Numbered from the stretch's first letter, positions 54,827-63,520 are shown. The stretch: 64,000 nucleotides of DNA from Ramlibacter sp. (GCA_016713005.1 JADJPY010000003.1:186001-250000); one strand, 5' to 3'. Numbers and translations: made by a program. The notes: a model not told the origin generated them from the letters alone.

Positions 54827-56547
54827 GCGTCCTCCCCGGACGTTCCCATGGATTTCTCGATGGCGCGCAACAGCGACGTGTCCACGCTCTCGCCTGTGGC
54901 GGCCAGGTAGCTGTCCGGCCGCACCAGCGCCCAGGCGTGGCCGAACACGTGGCACGCCCCCTGCAGGTGGCCCACGCCGCGCGAATTGACGTCACGCACA
55001 TGCTCCAGCGCGCCGGCCCGCCCCTGCGGCCCCAGCACCTGCACGCATCGCACGGGCGTGCCCTCGCTGATCGCGCGCAGCCGGCGCAGGCTGTGGGCCT
55101 GCAGGTCGCCGAACACCAGCAGCAGCAGGCGCCCGTCGACCCAGCGCAACAGGTCATTGACCGTGCCCTCGCTGCCATCGGCCCAGCGGAAGGCGACGTT
55201 CTGCACCGATTGCCCACCCGTGGCCTCACACGCGCTGGAGCGGCTGTAGGGGTTGGCCACCGCCATGCGTCCGGTGTTCACCAGAGGGCGAGCGAAGGCG
55301 TGCTCGCGCGCCAGGCTGATGACCGCGTCGCGCAGCAGCCGCTCCGCGCCATCGGCGGGCCGCAGGAAGCGCGCCGTGCGGTTGGTGACCAGCACGTTCT
55401 GCTGCGCGGCCTCGTGGCGCTCCTCGTGATAGCTGTCCAGCAGGCGCGACGTGGCGCGACCGGCCAGCACTGCGGCGAGCTTCCAGGCCAGGTTGTCGGC
55501 GTCGGCAATGCCGGTGTTGCCCCCACGCGCGCCGAACGGGCTGACCACCTTGGCCGAGTCACCCATGAAGTACACCCGCCCGTGGCGCATCTGGTCGATG
55601 CATTCGCTGCGGTAGGCATACGGCCCCACCCAGACGATCTGCACCTCGGTGTCAGGCCCGAACTGGCGCGCCAGACGCTCGCGCACCACCGACTCACGGC
55701 TCACCTCGGCCGGGTCGCTGTCGGGTGCCATCTGGTAGTCGATGCGCCAGACGTCGTCGCCCATCAGGTGCTGCCAGACGGCGCGGTTCTCGTTGAACGG
55801 TGCCTCGATCCAGGTGTGGCGTTCGGTGGGCGGGTGTCTGGAGAAGCGCACATCGGCAATGCACCAGCGGTCGTCGCCGCGGCGGCTGGTCACGCTGGCC
55901 TGGCACCACCGGCGAAACGGGCTGTGCGAGCCTGTGGCGTCCACCACATGGTCGGCCTCCAGCCGGTAGCTGCCCGCCGGTGTCTGCACGGTCAGCGTCG
56001 CGCCGCGCCCATCCTGCGTGAAGGCGGTGACGCGGCTGCTCCAGCGCAGGTCCACCGAACCCAGCTCGCGGATGCGGTCCACCAGGAACGCTTCGATGTA
56101 GAACTGCTGGATGTTGATGAAAGGCGGCTGCGCCGACAGGTTGTAGGCACCCTGCTGGCGCAGGTCGAACGAGTAGACCTCGTCCTCGCCGGCGAAAGTG
56201 CGACCCACGCTCCACTGGATGCCCTTGGCGGCGATGCGCTCATAGACGCCCAGCCGGTGGAAGATCTCCAGTGACTTCTGCGTGTAGCAGATGCCGCGCG
56301 ACGACGCGCCCTTGACGCCCACGGTGTTGTCTTCGTCCAGCAGCACCGCCGCGACGCCGCGCTGCGCCAAGGCACATGCAAGGGTCAGTCCGGTGATGCC
56401 GCCCCCCACGATGACCACCGGCGCGCGCCCGGTTTGCCCGGTGCGCAGTTCCGGCGGTTCGACAAACGGATACTCGGGCAGCACATACCCCGAGCCCTGG
56501 GTGAACTCATAGCCATTGGTGAATGCGGCTTTTTCGTAGCTGGGCAC
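54823..56547 (-). CDS. FAD-dependent aromatic hydroxylase (MhpA/PHBH-like)
   Basis: A 574-residue class A flavoprotein monooxygenase. It shows the FAD loop VVIVGGGITGLTLACALAQRG (about residue 46), the DG-like VVDATGSHSPFRRW, and GRVYFMGDSAKVVSPFGARGGNTGIADADNLAWKLA (second FAD motif), followed by a C-terminal thioredoxin-like domain (WVDGRLLLLVFGD). It is similar to MhpA and to 3-hydroxybenzoate or phenol hydroxylases; the substrate is unknown. The unusual N-terminal 45 residues precede the FAD loop. It is co-transcribed with a VOC gene upstream and with DUF2783 downstream. Confidence 0.87.
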   Translation of the reverse strand: MPSYEKAAFTNGYEFTQGSGYVLPEYPFVEPPELRTGQTGRAPVVIVGGGITGLTLACALAQRGVAAVLLDEDNTVGVKGASSRGICYTQKSLEIFHRLGVYERIAAKGIQWSVGRTFAGEDEVYSFDLRQQGAYNLSAQPPFINIQQFYIEAFLVDRIRELGSVDLRWSSRVTAFTQDGRGATLTVQTPAGSYRLEADHVVDATGSHSPFRRWCQASVTSRRGDDRWCIADVRFSRHPPTERHTWIEAPFNENRAVWQHLMGDDVWRIDYQMAPDSDPAEVSRESVVRERLARQFGPDTEVQIVWVGPYAYRSECIDQMRHGRVYFMGDSAKVVSPFGARGGNTGIADADNLAWKLAAVLAGRATSRLLDSYHEERHEAAQQNVLVTNRTARFLRPADGAERLLRDAVISLAREHAFARPLVNTGRMAVANPYSRSSACEATGGQSVQNVAFRWADGSEGTVNDLLRWVDGRLLLLVFGDLQAHSLRRLRAISEGTPVRCVQVLGPQGRAGALEHVRDVNSRGVGHLQGACHVFGHAWALVRPDSYLAATGESVDTSLLRAIEKSMGTSGEDA

Positions 56548-56580
56548 GGTGTCTCCTGTGTCCGTCGGATGGCGTGATGT

Positions 56581-57201
56581 TCAGGTCTTGGGCACGAACT
56601 CGGGGCGGTCGTTCTGCTGGGGTTTGAGCGGCGCGGCCACCTTGCCGGCGGCGCGGTCACGGCGCCACTGCTCCTTACGCGCCGTCCACTCGTTCAGGCG
56701 GGCATGCGCCGTGCGGCTCTCCTGCAGCATCTGGAACTCGTCGGCGCGCTGGGCGGTCAGCTCCAGGCGCACGCCGTTGGGGTCAAAGAAATAGATGCTG
56801 TCAAAAATATGGTGGTCGGTGATGCCCAGCACCTCGATGCCGTGCGCCTCCAGCCGCGCCTTCATGTCGGTGAGTGCCTGCACCGAATCCACACGGAAAG
56901 AGATGTGGTTGACCCAGAGCGGCGTGTTGGGTGAAGGCAGGGCCGCCTCGTCGTTGCCCAGGTCGAAGAAGGCGATGAACGAGCCGTCCTGCAGCCGGAA
57001 GAAAAAGTGCGTGTACGGGCAATACTCCCCCGTGCTGGGCACCACATCGCTCTGGATGATGTGGTACAGCGGCAGGCCCAGGATGTCCTCGTAGAAGTGA
57101 CGGGTTTCCTCGGCATCCCTGGCCCGGTAGGCATAGTGGTGGAGCTGGTGGATCGGGGCGGGCGCGGGCAATGCGGCAAGGTCCTTGAGGACGGCGGCCA
57201 T
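56581..57201 (-). CDS. VOC family protein, probable extradiol-type dioxygenase
   Basis: A 206-residue VOC-fold protein. Likely metal ligands are His22 in HQLHHYAYRARDAEETRHFYEDILGL (or its neighbour), the His in WVNHISFRVDSVQAL, and the Glu in PNGVRLELTAQ, matching the 2-His-1-carboxylate set of type I extradiol enzymes and related dioxygenases. It is the first gene of the cluster behind the tandem operator at 57247-57280. ATG 57201 follows GGAGAC. Combined with the hydroxylase, ring hydroxylation followed by cleavage is a plausible route. Confidence 0.8.
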   Translation of the reverse strand: MAAVLKDLAALPAPAPIHQLHHYAYRARDAEETRHFYEDILGLPLYHIIQSDVVPSTGEYCPYTHFFFRLQDGSFIAFFDLGNDEAALPSPNTPLWVNHISFRVDSVQALTDMKARLEAHGIEVLGITDHHIFDSIYFFDPNGVRLELTAQRADEFQMLQESRTAHARLNEWTARKEQWRRDRAAGKVAAPLKPQQNDRPEFVPKT

Positions 57202-57246
57202 GGCATGTCTCCTGTGAAGCGGCTGGGTGGCGGGTCTGGCGCGGAG

Positions 57247-57280
57247 TTTACTATTCCGTAATCGATTTACTGTATCGTAA
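57247..57280. promoter_or_regulatory. tandem palindromic operator upstream of the aromatic cluster
   Basis: Two copies of a near-palindrome, TTTACTATTCCGTAA (57247-57261) and TTTACTGTATCGTAA (57266-57280), with a 19-bp period, in the first 80 bp before the VOC gene. The period places both on similar faces of the helix, as for TetR- or GntR-type repressors. No regulator gene is adjacent in the window. Confidence 0.6.
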
Positions 57281-57317
57281 TTATTTGGCCCCGCCAAGCG
57301 GAAAACCCCTCGGTATT

Positions 57318-57336
57318 GAGAATGAATATCAATATC
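57318..57336. promoter_or_regulatory. putative Fur box upstream of rubrerythrin
   Basis: GAGAATGAATATCAATATC matches the 19-bp Fur consensus GATAATGATAATCATTATC at 15 positions. It lies 147 bp before the rubrerythrin ATG, so iron- or peroxide-linked control of the cluster is likely. Confidence 0.6.
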
Positions 57337-57482
57337 TATCGCCTCATAGGCGATGTCAATTCCCCATATTGACGCGGCCAATTGGACGGCCGGGCGCAAG
57401 CGGGCTACCCTCAGCCGGTCTTTGAAGCCGATCGGCCCTCAAAGCGAAGAAGTTTTTTTGTTCAACCCACTAGGAGATTTCC

Positions 57483-57905
57483 ATGGCAGCACTCAAAGGC
57501 TCCAAGACGGAACAGTGCCTGAAGGACGCCTTCGCCGGCGAATCGCAGGCCAACCGCCGCTACCTGTATTTCGCAAACAAGGCCGACGTGGAAGGCCAGA
57601 ACGACGTTGCCGCCCTGTTCCGCTCCACCGCCGAAGGCGAGACCGGTCATGCGCACGGCCACCTGGAGTTCCTGGAGCAGTCGGGTGACCCCGCCACCGG
57701 CCTGCCCATCGGGCCGACCCGCGACAACCTGAAGTCGGCCGTCGCCGGCGAGACGCACGAGTACACCGACATGTACCCGGGCATGGCCAAGACGGCCCGC
57801 GAAGAGGGTTTTGACGAAATCGCCGACTGGTTCGAGACCCTGGCCAAGGCCGAGCGTTCGCACGCGAACCGTTACGCCAAGGCCCTGGCCGAACTGGTGG
57901 ATTGA
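57483..57905 (+). CDS. rubrerythrin-like diiron protein without rubredoxin domain
   Basis: A 140-residue four-helix ferritin-like protein. Diiron ligands are Glu20 and Glu53-x-x-His56 in the first half, with Glu in AGETHEYTDMYP and Glu-x-x-His in KAERSHANRY in the second. The usual C-terminal rubredoxin domain (two CxxC) is absent, giving an erythrin-type short form. It probably reduces H2O2 with electrons from another donor. It is followed by a strong hairpin and then the Fe-S protein and DUF3501 genes, a conserved trio. Confidence 0.92.
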   Translation: MAALKGSKTEQCLKDAFAGESQANRRYLYFANKADVEGQNDVAALFRSTAEGETGHAHGHLEFLEQSGDPATGLPIGPTRDNLKSAVAGETHEYTDMYPGMAKTAREEGFDEIADWFETLAKAERSHANRYAKALAELVD

Positions 57906-57924
57906 TACCTCGTCGGCTGTAAAT

Positions 57925-57950
57925 CGCCACGCGGCACCGCGTGGCGGTTT
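57925..57950 (+). terminator. strong hairpin between rubrerythrin and the Fe-S gene
   Basis: Arms CGCCACGCGG and CCGCGTGGCG around a CA dinucleotide, then GTTTT. It is a perfect GC-rich stem with a short T-run, which could end transcription partially and give more rubrerythrin than Fe-S protein. Confidence 0.8.
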
Positions 57951-58012
57951 TCGCGAAGGTTCAATCCTGGAGCCTTCCCGAAAACCCGGATCCCAAATAA
58001 AGAGAGAGCCCC

Positions 58013-59362
58013 ATGGCCACCGAAGGCAACCTGGAAGCCCCCACCCGACATCCGCTGGACTGGAAGAACCCGGACTTCTACGACGAAGCCAAGACCTTCC
58101 ACGAGCTTGAGCGGATCTTTGACATCTGCCACGGCTGCCGCCGTTGTGTGAGCCTGTGCGGCTCCTTCCCGACGCTGTTTGACCTGGTGGACGAGAGCAA
58201 GACCGGCGAGGTCGACGGCGTGGACAAGCAGGACTACTGGAAGGTCGTCGACCAGTGCTACATGTGCGACCTGTGCTACATGACCAAGTGTCCGTACACG
58301 CCACCGCACGAGTGGAACCTGGACTTTCCGCACACCATGCTGCGCGCCAAGGCGATCAAGTTCAAGAAGGGCGAAGTCAAGACGGCCGAGAGGCTGCTGG
58401 CGTCCACAGATCTTCATGGCTCATTTGCGGGCATTCCTGTCGTGGTGCAAGTGGCCAATGCGGTCACCCGCAACAAGACGGCCCGCAGCGTGATGGAGAG
58501 CGTGGCCGGCGTCGACAAGGACGCGTGGCTGCCCGGGTTGGCGACGAAGAAGTTCCGCTCGGGCACGCCCGCGGCCCGCGCCACGGCGGTGGTGGACGGC
58601 GCCAAGACGCCGGGGAAGGTTGCCATCTATGCCACCTGCTATGTCAACTACAACGAGCCCGGCATCGGCCACGACCTCCGGAAAATCCTGGACCACAACG
58701 ACATCCCGTACGTGCTGGTCGACAAGGAACAGTGCTGCGGCATGCCCAAGCTGGAGCTGGGTGACCTGGACTCTGTGAACGCTGCCAAGGAAGCCAACAT
58801 CCCGGTGCTGGCCAGGTACGCGAAGGACGGCTACGCCATCCTCGCCGCCGTGCCCAGCTGCACGCTGATGTTCAAGCAGGAGATCCCGCTGATGTACCCG
58901 GACGACGCCGACGTACAGCTGGTGGGCCAGCACATGTGGGATCCGTTCGAATACCTCATGGCGCGCAAGCGCGACGGCTTGCTGAAGACCGAGTTCCCGC
59001 AGAAGCTGGGCAACGTCAGCTACCAGATTCCCTGTCACGGTCGGGTGCAGAACATCGGGCGCAAGACCGAGGAAATGCTCAAGATGATCCCCGACACCAC
59101 GATCAATACGGTGGAGCGTTGCTCGGGCCACGCCGGCACCTTTGGTGTCAAGAAGGCCACCCACCAGCAGGCGATGAAGATCGGAAAGCCGGTGTTCAAG
59201 GCCATGGCCACGATGAAGGACGGCGCGAAGCCCGACTACATCAGCTCGGATTGCCCGCTGGGCGGACACCATATTGCCCAGGGTTTCGAGGTCAATGGCC
59301 TCGGCGCGCCCGAATTGCAGCACCCGCTGAGCCTGGTGCGCCACGCCTACGGATTGAAATAA
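58013..59362 (+). CDS. (Fe-S)-binding oxidoreductase, GlpC/HdrD-like, linked to rubrerythrin
   Basis: A 449-residue protein. Two ferredoxin-type 4Fe-4S sites are seen: C39, C42, C45, C49 and C82, C85, C88, C93. A CCG-type domain follows (KEQCCGMPKLELGD), with a partner half carrying PCHGRVQN and a final Cys-rich VERCSGHAGTFG and SSDCPLGGHHIAQG. The layout matches GlpC/heterodisulfide reductase D proteins found beside rubrerythrin and DUF3501. It may feed electrons to rubrerythrin. GGAGTT follows the stop before the next gene. Confidence 0.88.
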   Translation: MATEGNLEAPTRHPLDWKNPDFYDEAKTFHELERIFDICHGCRRCVSLCGSFPTLFDLVDESKTGEVDGVDKQDYWKVVDQCYMCDLCYMTKCPYTPPHEWNLDFPHTMLRAKAIKFKKGEVKTAERLLASTDLHGSFAGIPVVVQVANAVTRNKTARSVMESVAGVDKDAWLPGLATKKFRSGTPAARATAVVDGAKTPGKVAIYATCYVNYNEPGIGHDLRKILDHNDIPYVLVDKEQCCGMPKLELGDLDSVNAAKEANIPVLARYAKDGYAILAAVPSCTLMFKQEIPLMYPDDADVQLVGQHMWDPFEYLMARKRDGLLKTEFPQKLGNVSYQIPCHGRVQNIGRKTEEMLKMIPDTTINTVERCSGHAGTFGVKKATHQQAMKIGKPVFKAMATMKDGAKPDYISSDCPLGGHHIAQGFEVNGLGAPELQHPLSLVRHAYGLK

Positions 59363-59380
59363 AACCCAGGAGTTACCGCC

Positions 59381-59971
59381 ATGCAAGTCACCGGCCACAT
59401 CACCCGCGACAGCCTCATGACGCTGGAGGCCTACAGCAAGTACCGCAAGGCCCACAAGGCCGAGATCTATGCCCACCGCCGCCTGCGCAGCGTGATGCTG
59501 GGCGAGAACATCAATGTGCAGTTCGAGAGCGAGCTGTCGATCCGCTACCAGATCCAGGAGATGCTGCGCGTGGAGAAAATCTTCGAAGAGGAGGGCATCG
59601 AGCAGGAAATCGAGGCTTATGCGCCGCTGGTGCCCTCGGGCACCAACTGGAAGGCGACCATGCTGCTGGAGTACACCGACATCCACGAACGCAAGCGCGA
59701 GCTGGCCCGGCTCATTGGTGTGGAGGACCGCATGTTTGTCGAGGTCGAAGGCCACGCCCGCGTCTATGCCATCGCCGACGAGGACCTGGAGCGCGAGAAC
59801 GACGAGAAGACCTCGGCCGTGCATTTCGTGCGCTTTGAGCTGACGCCCGCCATGCGAGAAGCCGTGCGTGCGGGCGCCGCCGTCAAGCTCGGCTGTGACC
59901 ACACCAACTATCCCGCACACGTGAGCATCGCCCCCGAGACCCTGGCCAGTCTCGCCGGAGACCTGAAGTAG
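59381..59971 (+). CDS. DUF3501 family protein
   Basis: A 196-residue DUF3501 protein: ITRDSLMTLEAYSKYRKAHKAEIYAHRRLRSVMLGENINVQFESELSI at the N-terminus, then SGTNWKATMLLEYTD, VEDRMFVEVEGHARVYAIADEDLERENDEKTSAVHFVRFEL. Function unknown; always near rubrerythrin and the Fe-S protein in this trio. It starts 18 bp after the Fe-S gene stop. Confidence 0.9.
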   Translation: MQVTGHITRDSLMTLEAYSKYRKAHKAEIYAHRRLRSVMLGENINVQFESELSIRYQIQEMLRVEKIFEEEGIEQEIEAYAPLVPSGTNWKATMLLEYTDIHERKRELARLIGVEDRMFVEVEGHARVYAIADEDLERENDEKTSAVHFVRFELTPAMREAVRAGAAVKLGCDHTNYPAHVSIAPETLASLAGDLK

Positions 59972-60000
59972 GCACGCGCGGTTCCGATTCGGGATAATCC

Positions 60001-60025
60001 AGGCTTCCTCCGGGAAGCCTTTTTC
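60001..60025 (+). terminator. intrinsic terminator after DUF3501
   Basis: Arms AGGCTTCC and GGAAGCCT around TCCG, followed by TTTTT. It ends the rubrerythrin cluster 16 bp before yaaA. Confidence 0.82.
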
Positions 60026-60041
60026 CTGCCCCCCGCACGCC

Positions 60042-60815
60042 ATGCTGTTCCTGCTGTCCCCCGCCAAGACGCTCGATTACGACACGCCCGTGGGCGACCT
60101 GCCGCACACCCGGCCTGCATTCGTCAACGAAGCGGCTGAACTGGTCGGCGTGCTGCGACGCCAGTCGCCCGCGCAGGTGGCGCGGCTCATGGACCTGAGC
60201 GACGAGCTGGCGGCGCTGAACGTGTCGCGGTACCAGGCCTGGGTGCCCCGTTTCACCGCCCAGAATTCCAGACAGGCCGTGCTGGCATTCAATGGGGATG
60301 TGTACGGCGGGCTGGACGCAAAGTCCCTGGACGCGGGTGACCTGCAATGGGCGCAGGCGCATGTGTGCATCCTCAGCGGCCTGTACGGCGTGCTGCGTCC
60401 GCTGGACCGCATGCAGCCCTACCGGCTGGAAATGGGCACGGCGCTGAAGACGCCGCGCGGTGCCAATCTGTACCAGTTCTGGGGCGCGCGGATCGCTGAA
60501 AGCCTGAACAGGCGTCTGGCCGCGGATCTCACGCCGGTGGTGGTGAACCTCGCTTCGCAGGAGTACTTCAAGGCGGTGGACCTCAAGGTCCTCAAGGCGC
60601 GGGTCGTGGAGTGCGTGTTTGAAGAGTGGCGCGCGGACCGCTACAAGGTGATCAGCTTCATGGCCAAGCGCGCCCGGGGCCTGATGGCGCGCTGGGCCAT
60701 TGCCCACCGGGTGACCACACCGCGGAAATTGCAGGCGTTTGCCGGGGAAGGATATGGCTTCGATCCGGCCGCGTCCACGCCCGGGCGGCTGGTGTTCCGG
60801 CGGAGGCTGGTGTGA
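60042..60815 (+). CDS. yaaA: peroxide stress protein YaaA
   Basis: A 257-residue YaaA/UPF0246 protein. Full-length family marks: MLFLLSPAKTLDYDTP, FNGDVYGGLDAKSLDAGDL, LSGLYGVLRPLDRMQPYRLEMGT, and VISFMAKRARGLMARW. YaaA limits free iron and DNA damage during H2O2 stress in E. coli; this fits its place beside the rubrerythrin cluster. The stop overlaps the next GTG start by 4 bp (60812-60815). Confidence 0.95.
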   Translation: MLFLLSPAKTLDYDTPVGDLPHTRPAFVNEAAELVGVLRRQSPAQVARLMDLSDELAALNVSRYQAWVPRFTAQNSRQAVLAFNGDVYGGLDAKSLDAGDLQWAQAHVCILSGLYGVLRPLDRMQPYRLEMGTALKTPRGANLYQFWGARIAESLNRRLAADLTPVVVNLASQEYFKAVDLKVLKARVVECVFEEWRADRYKVISFMAKRARGLMARWAIAHRVTTPRKLQAFAGEGYGFDPAASTPGRLVFRRRLV

Positions 60816-61669
60816 ACACCACCCCGCAAACCATCACGCCCGAACTGCGCCGCTGGATCGTCGAACAGGCCCAGGCCGGTTACGACGCACCTTCCGTGCT
60901 GCAAGCCATGAAAGCGTCCGGCTGGGATGAGGATGTGGCCATCCAGGCCATGGAATCCACCCTGCGCGACCACGTGGACAGTCTCAAGGGCGCCGATGCG
61001 CTGCCTCCGGCGGTGCCGGTGCCGCAACCCCGATTGGGCGAGTCGCCGCTGTATCTGGATGTGGGTGACCGCCAGGTGCATGTGATCACGGCGCTGGCCA
61101 ACCCGCGTGTGGTGGTGTTCGGCAACCTGCTGTCGGACGATGAATGCGATGAGCTGATTGCGCTGGCGCGCCCGCGGCTGGCGCGTTCGCTCACCGTGGC
61201 GGTGCGATCGGGCGGGGAAGAACTCAACGCCGACCGCACCAGCGACGGCATGTTCTTCGGGCGGGCCGAAAACGAGCTGGCGCGGCGCATTGAGGCGCGC
61301 ATCGCCCGGCTGGTGGACTGGCCGGTGCAGAACGGCGAAGGCCTTCAGGTGCTGCGCTACCGGCCTGGTGCCGAGTACAAGCCACACTACGATTACTTCG
61401 ATCCGGGTGAACCCGGTACGCCCACCATCCTCAAGCGCGGTGGCCAGCGCGTGGCCACGATCATCATGTACCTCAACGAGCCGGAGCGCGGCGGCGGCAC
61501 GACCTTCCCGGACATCGGGATGGAGGTGGCGCCCAAGCGCGGGCATGGCGTCTTCTTCAGCTACGCGCGGGCGCACCCCTCCACGCGCACGCTGCATGGC
61601 GGCGCACCGGTGAAGGCCGGAGAGAAATGGATTGCCACCAAGTGGCTGCGTGAGCGCGAGTTTGCCTGA
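60812..61669 (+). CDS. 2-oxoglutarate/Fe(II) prolyl 4-hydroxylase-like dioxygenase
   Basis: A 285-residue protein. Residues 5-60 form a UBA-like helical domain (ELRRWIVEQAQAGYDAPSVLQAMKASGWDEDVAIQAMESTL). Residues 90-285 form a P4Hc double-stranded beta-helix: HYDYFDP supplies His-x-Asp, HPSTRTLHGGAPV supplies the distal His, and GEKWIATKW the 2-oxoglutarate Lys. It starts at GTG 60812, coupled to yaaA. The substrate is unknown; in E. coli a related two-domain enzyme (YbiX) is iron-regulated. Confidence 0.88.
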   Translation: MNTTPQTITPELRRWIVEQAQAGYDAPSVLQAMKASGWDEDVAIQAMESTLRDHVDSLKGADALPPAVPVPQPRLGESPLYLDVGDRQVHVITALANPRVVVFGNLLSDDECDELIALARPRLARSLTVAVRSGGEELNADRTSDGMFFGRAENELARRIEARIARLVDWPVQNGEGLQVLRYRPGAEYKPHYDYFDPGEPGTPTILKRGGQRVATIIMYLNEPERGGGTTFPDIGMEVAPKRGHGVFFSYARAHPSTRTLHGGAPVKAGEKWIATKWLREREFA

Positions 61670-61677
61670 ACCGGCTG

Positions 61678-61740
61678 TTTTTTGACAAAAACGGGCTGCA
61701 GCCCGCGTACTACAAGGCTGACCCGCTATGAAAATAAGAG
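61678..61740 (-). repeat. interspersed repeat R2, copy l (contains a hydrolase start)
   Basis: Reverse layout: TTTTTTGACAAAAACGGGCT, GCAGCCCGCGTACTACAAG, GCTGACCCGCTATGAAAATA, AGAGC. The inverted half has become GCTATGAAAATAAGAGC, whose ATG (61728) is the start codon of the downstream hydrolase. Confidence 0.72.
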
Positions 61741-62621
61741 CAAACCAGATCGAGATCGAGGTCGAGGACAGCGGTGCCGACGGCTCCCAGGCCGACCGCC
61801 CGGTGGTGGTGCTGGTGATGGGGCTGGGCATGCAGCTGATCGCCTGGCCGCCCGGTTTCGTGCGCCCGCTGCTGGAAGCCGGGTACCGGGTGATCCGCTT
61901 TGACAACCGCGACATCGGCCTGAGCACCTCGTTCGACCATCTGGGTGTGCCCAACCTGCTTTGGGTCATGCTGCAGCACCGCCTGGGCTTCACGCCGGAC
62001 GCGCCCTACCGGCTGCACGACATGGCCGGCGACGCACTGGGCGTGCTCGACGCGCTGGGCGTGGCACGCGCCCATGTGGTGGGTGTGAGCATGGGCGGCA
62101 TGATTGCGCAGCGCATGGCGCTGGCTGCCCCGCAGCGCTTGCGCAGCCTCACCAGCATCATGAGCTCCAGCGGGGCTCGCGGCTTGCCGCGCGCGGACGC
62201 CAGCGTGCTGCGCGTGATGATGGCGCGCCCCGCCAGCGCGCAGCGCGACGCGGTGGTGGACCACTATGTGAAGCTGTACCGCGCCATCGGAAGCCCAGCC
62301 TTCCCCACGCCGGTGGACGAGATGCGCCAGCGCATCGCGTTCGGCCTGGAGCGCAGCTGGCGACCAGCCGGCACCGCGCGGCAAATGGTGGCCATCGCAA
62401 ACGACACCGGGCGGGCAGGAGAGCTGGGCAAGGTGGCCGTGCCCACGCTGGTCCTGCACGGCAAGGCCGACCCGCTCGTGCCCTACGCCTGTGGCCAGGA
62501 CACGGCGCGGCGCATTCCTGATTCGCGGTTTGTGGGCTTCGAGGGCATGGGTCATGACCTGCCGCCGCCTGTGGTGTCCATGCTGCTGGCGGCCATGTTG
62601 CCCCACCTGCAGGCGCATTGA
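61728..62621 (+). CDS. alpha/beta hydrolase
   Basis: A 297-residue alpha/beta-fold hydrolase. The nucleophile elbow is GVSMGGM, the acid is in HGKADPLVPY, and the His in GFEGMGHDLPPPV. PVVVLVMGLGMQLIAWPPGFVRPLLEAGYRVIRFDNRDIGLS gives the oxyanion-side loops. It resembles the lipase/esterase or 3-oxoadipate enol-lactonase-like group; the substrate is not indicated. Its ATG and first five codons lie in repeat R2, without a clear Shine-Dalgarno sequence. Confidence 0.87.
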   Translation: MKIRANQIEIEVEDSGADGSQADRPVVVLVMGLGMQLIAWPPGFVRPLLEAGYRVIRFDNRDIGLSTSFDHLGVPNLLWVMLQHRLGFTPDAPYRLHDMAGDALGVLDALGVARAHVVGVSMGGMIAQRMALAAPQRLRSLTSIMSSSGARGLPRADASVLRVMMARPASAQRDAVVDHYVKLYRAIGSPAFPTPVDEMRQRIAFGLERSWRPAGTARQMVAIANDTGRAGELGKVAVPTLVLHGKADPLVPYACGQDTARRIPDSRFVGFEGMGHDLPPPVVSMLLAAMLPHLQAH

Positions 62622-62636
62622 AACGAGAGGCCCTGA

Positions 62637-63488
62637 ATGAATACCCCCGAACAATCCGGTCTGGGCAAACCGGTCGCCTACGCCGACCGGCTCGACCCCA
62701 CGCTGCTGTACCCGATGCCGCGCGCGCCACAGCGCCAGGCGCTGGGTTTGCGGCCTGGGGCAGACCTGCCGTTCTCGGGCGCAGACCTCTGGTCCGCCTT
62801 CGAGTTGAGCTGGCTGACACCACGCGGCAAGCCCCAGGTGGCGATCGCGCACATCACCGTGCCGTGCGAGTCCACCAACATCATCGAGAGCAAGTCGTTC
62901 AAGCTCTACCTCAACAGCTTCAGCAATACCGCCTTCGCGTCTGCCGAAGCTGTGCGCGAGCGCATCCGGGCCGACGTGGGCGAGGCGGTCTGGCGCGGGG
63001 GAGTGGTCATGTCCTCGGTGGGTGTGCGGCTGGTGCTGCCGGAGCAGTTTGACCGCGAGGCCGTGCACGAGCTCGATGGCGTCAACCTGGACCGGCTGGA
63101 CATCGAGTGCACCCACTACCAGCCGGCGCCCGAACTGCTGGTGGCTGCGATGGACGAGCAGCCCGTGACGGAGGTGTTGACCAGCAACCTGCTCAAGAGC
63201 AACTGCCTGGTGACCGGCCAGCCCGACTGGGGCAGCGTGCGCATCGCCTACAGCGGGCCGCAGATCGACCAGGGCGGTCTGCTGCGCTACATCGTGAGCT
63301 TTCGCAACCACAACGAGTTCCACGAGCCCTGTGTGGAGCGCATCTACATGGACATCATGTCCCGCTGCAAGCCGGCCAGGCTCGCGGTGCTCGCGCGCTA
63401 CACCCGCCGTGGCGGTCTGGACATCAACCCCTTGCGAACCAGCCACCCCCAGTCGCTGCCGGCCAACATCAGGACCGCGCGGCAATAG
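62637..63488 (+). CDS. queF: NADPH-dependent 7-cyano-7-deazaguanine reductase
   Basis: A 283-residue two-domain (bimodular) QueF that reduces preQ0 to preQ1 in queuosine tRNA modification. The N-terminal ESTNIIESKSFKLYLNSFSNTAF and the C-terminal catalytic Cys190 in KSNCLVTGQPDWGS with Asp197 are intact. YIVSFRNHNEFHEPCVERIYMDI closes the fold. It starts 15 bp after the hydrolase gene. Confidence 0.96.
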   Translation: MNTPEQSGLGKPVAYADRLDPTLLYPMPRAPQRQALGLRPGADLPFSGADLWSAFELSWLTPRGKPQVAIAHITVPCESTNIIESKSFKLYLNSFSNTAFASAEAVRERIRADVGEAVWRGGVVMSSVGVRLVLPEQFDREAVHELDGVNLDRLDIECTHYQPAPELLVAAMDEQPVTEVLTSNLLKSNCLVTGQPDWGSVRIAYSGPQIDQGGLLRYIVSFRNHNEFHEPCVERIYMDIMSRCKPARLAVLARYTRRGGLDINPLRTSHPQSLPANIRTARQ

Positions 63489-63520
63489 ACGTCACCGCCG
63501 CCATCTGTCCGGCTGGCTGT

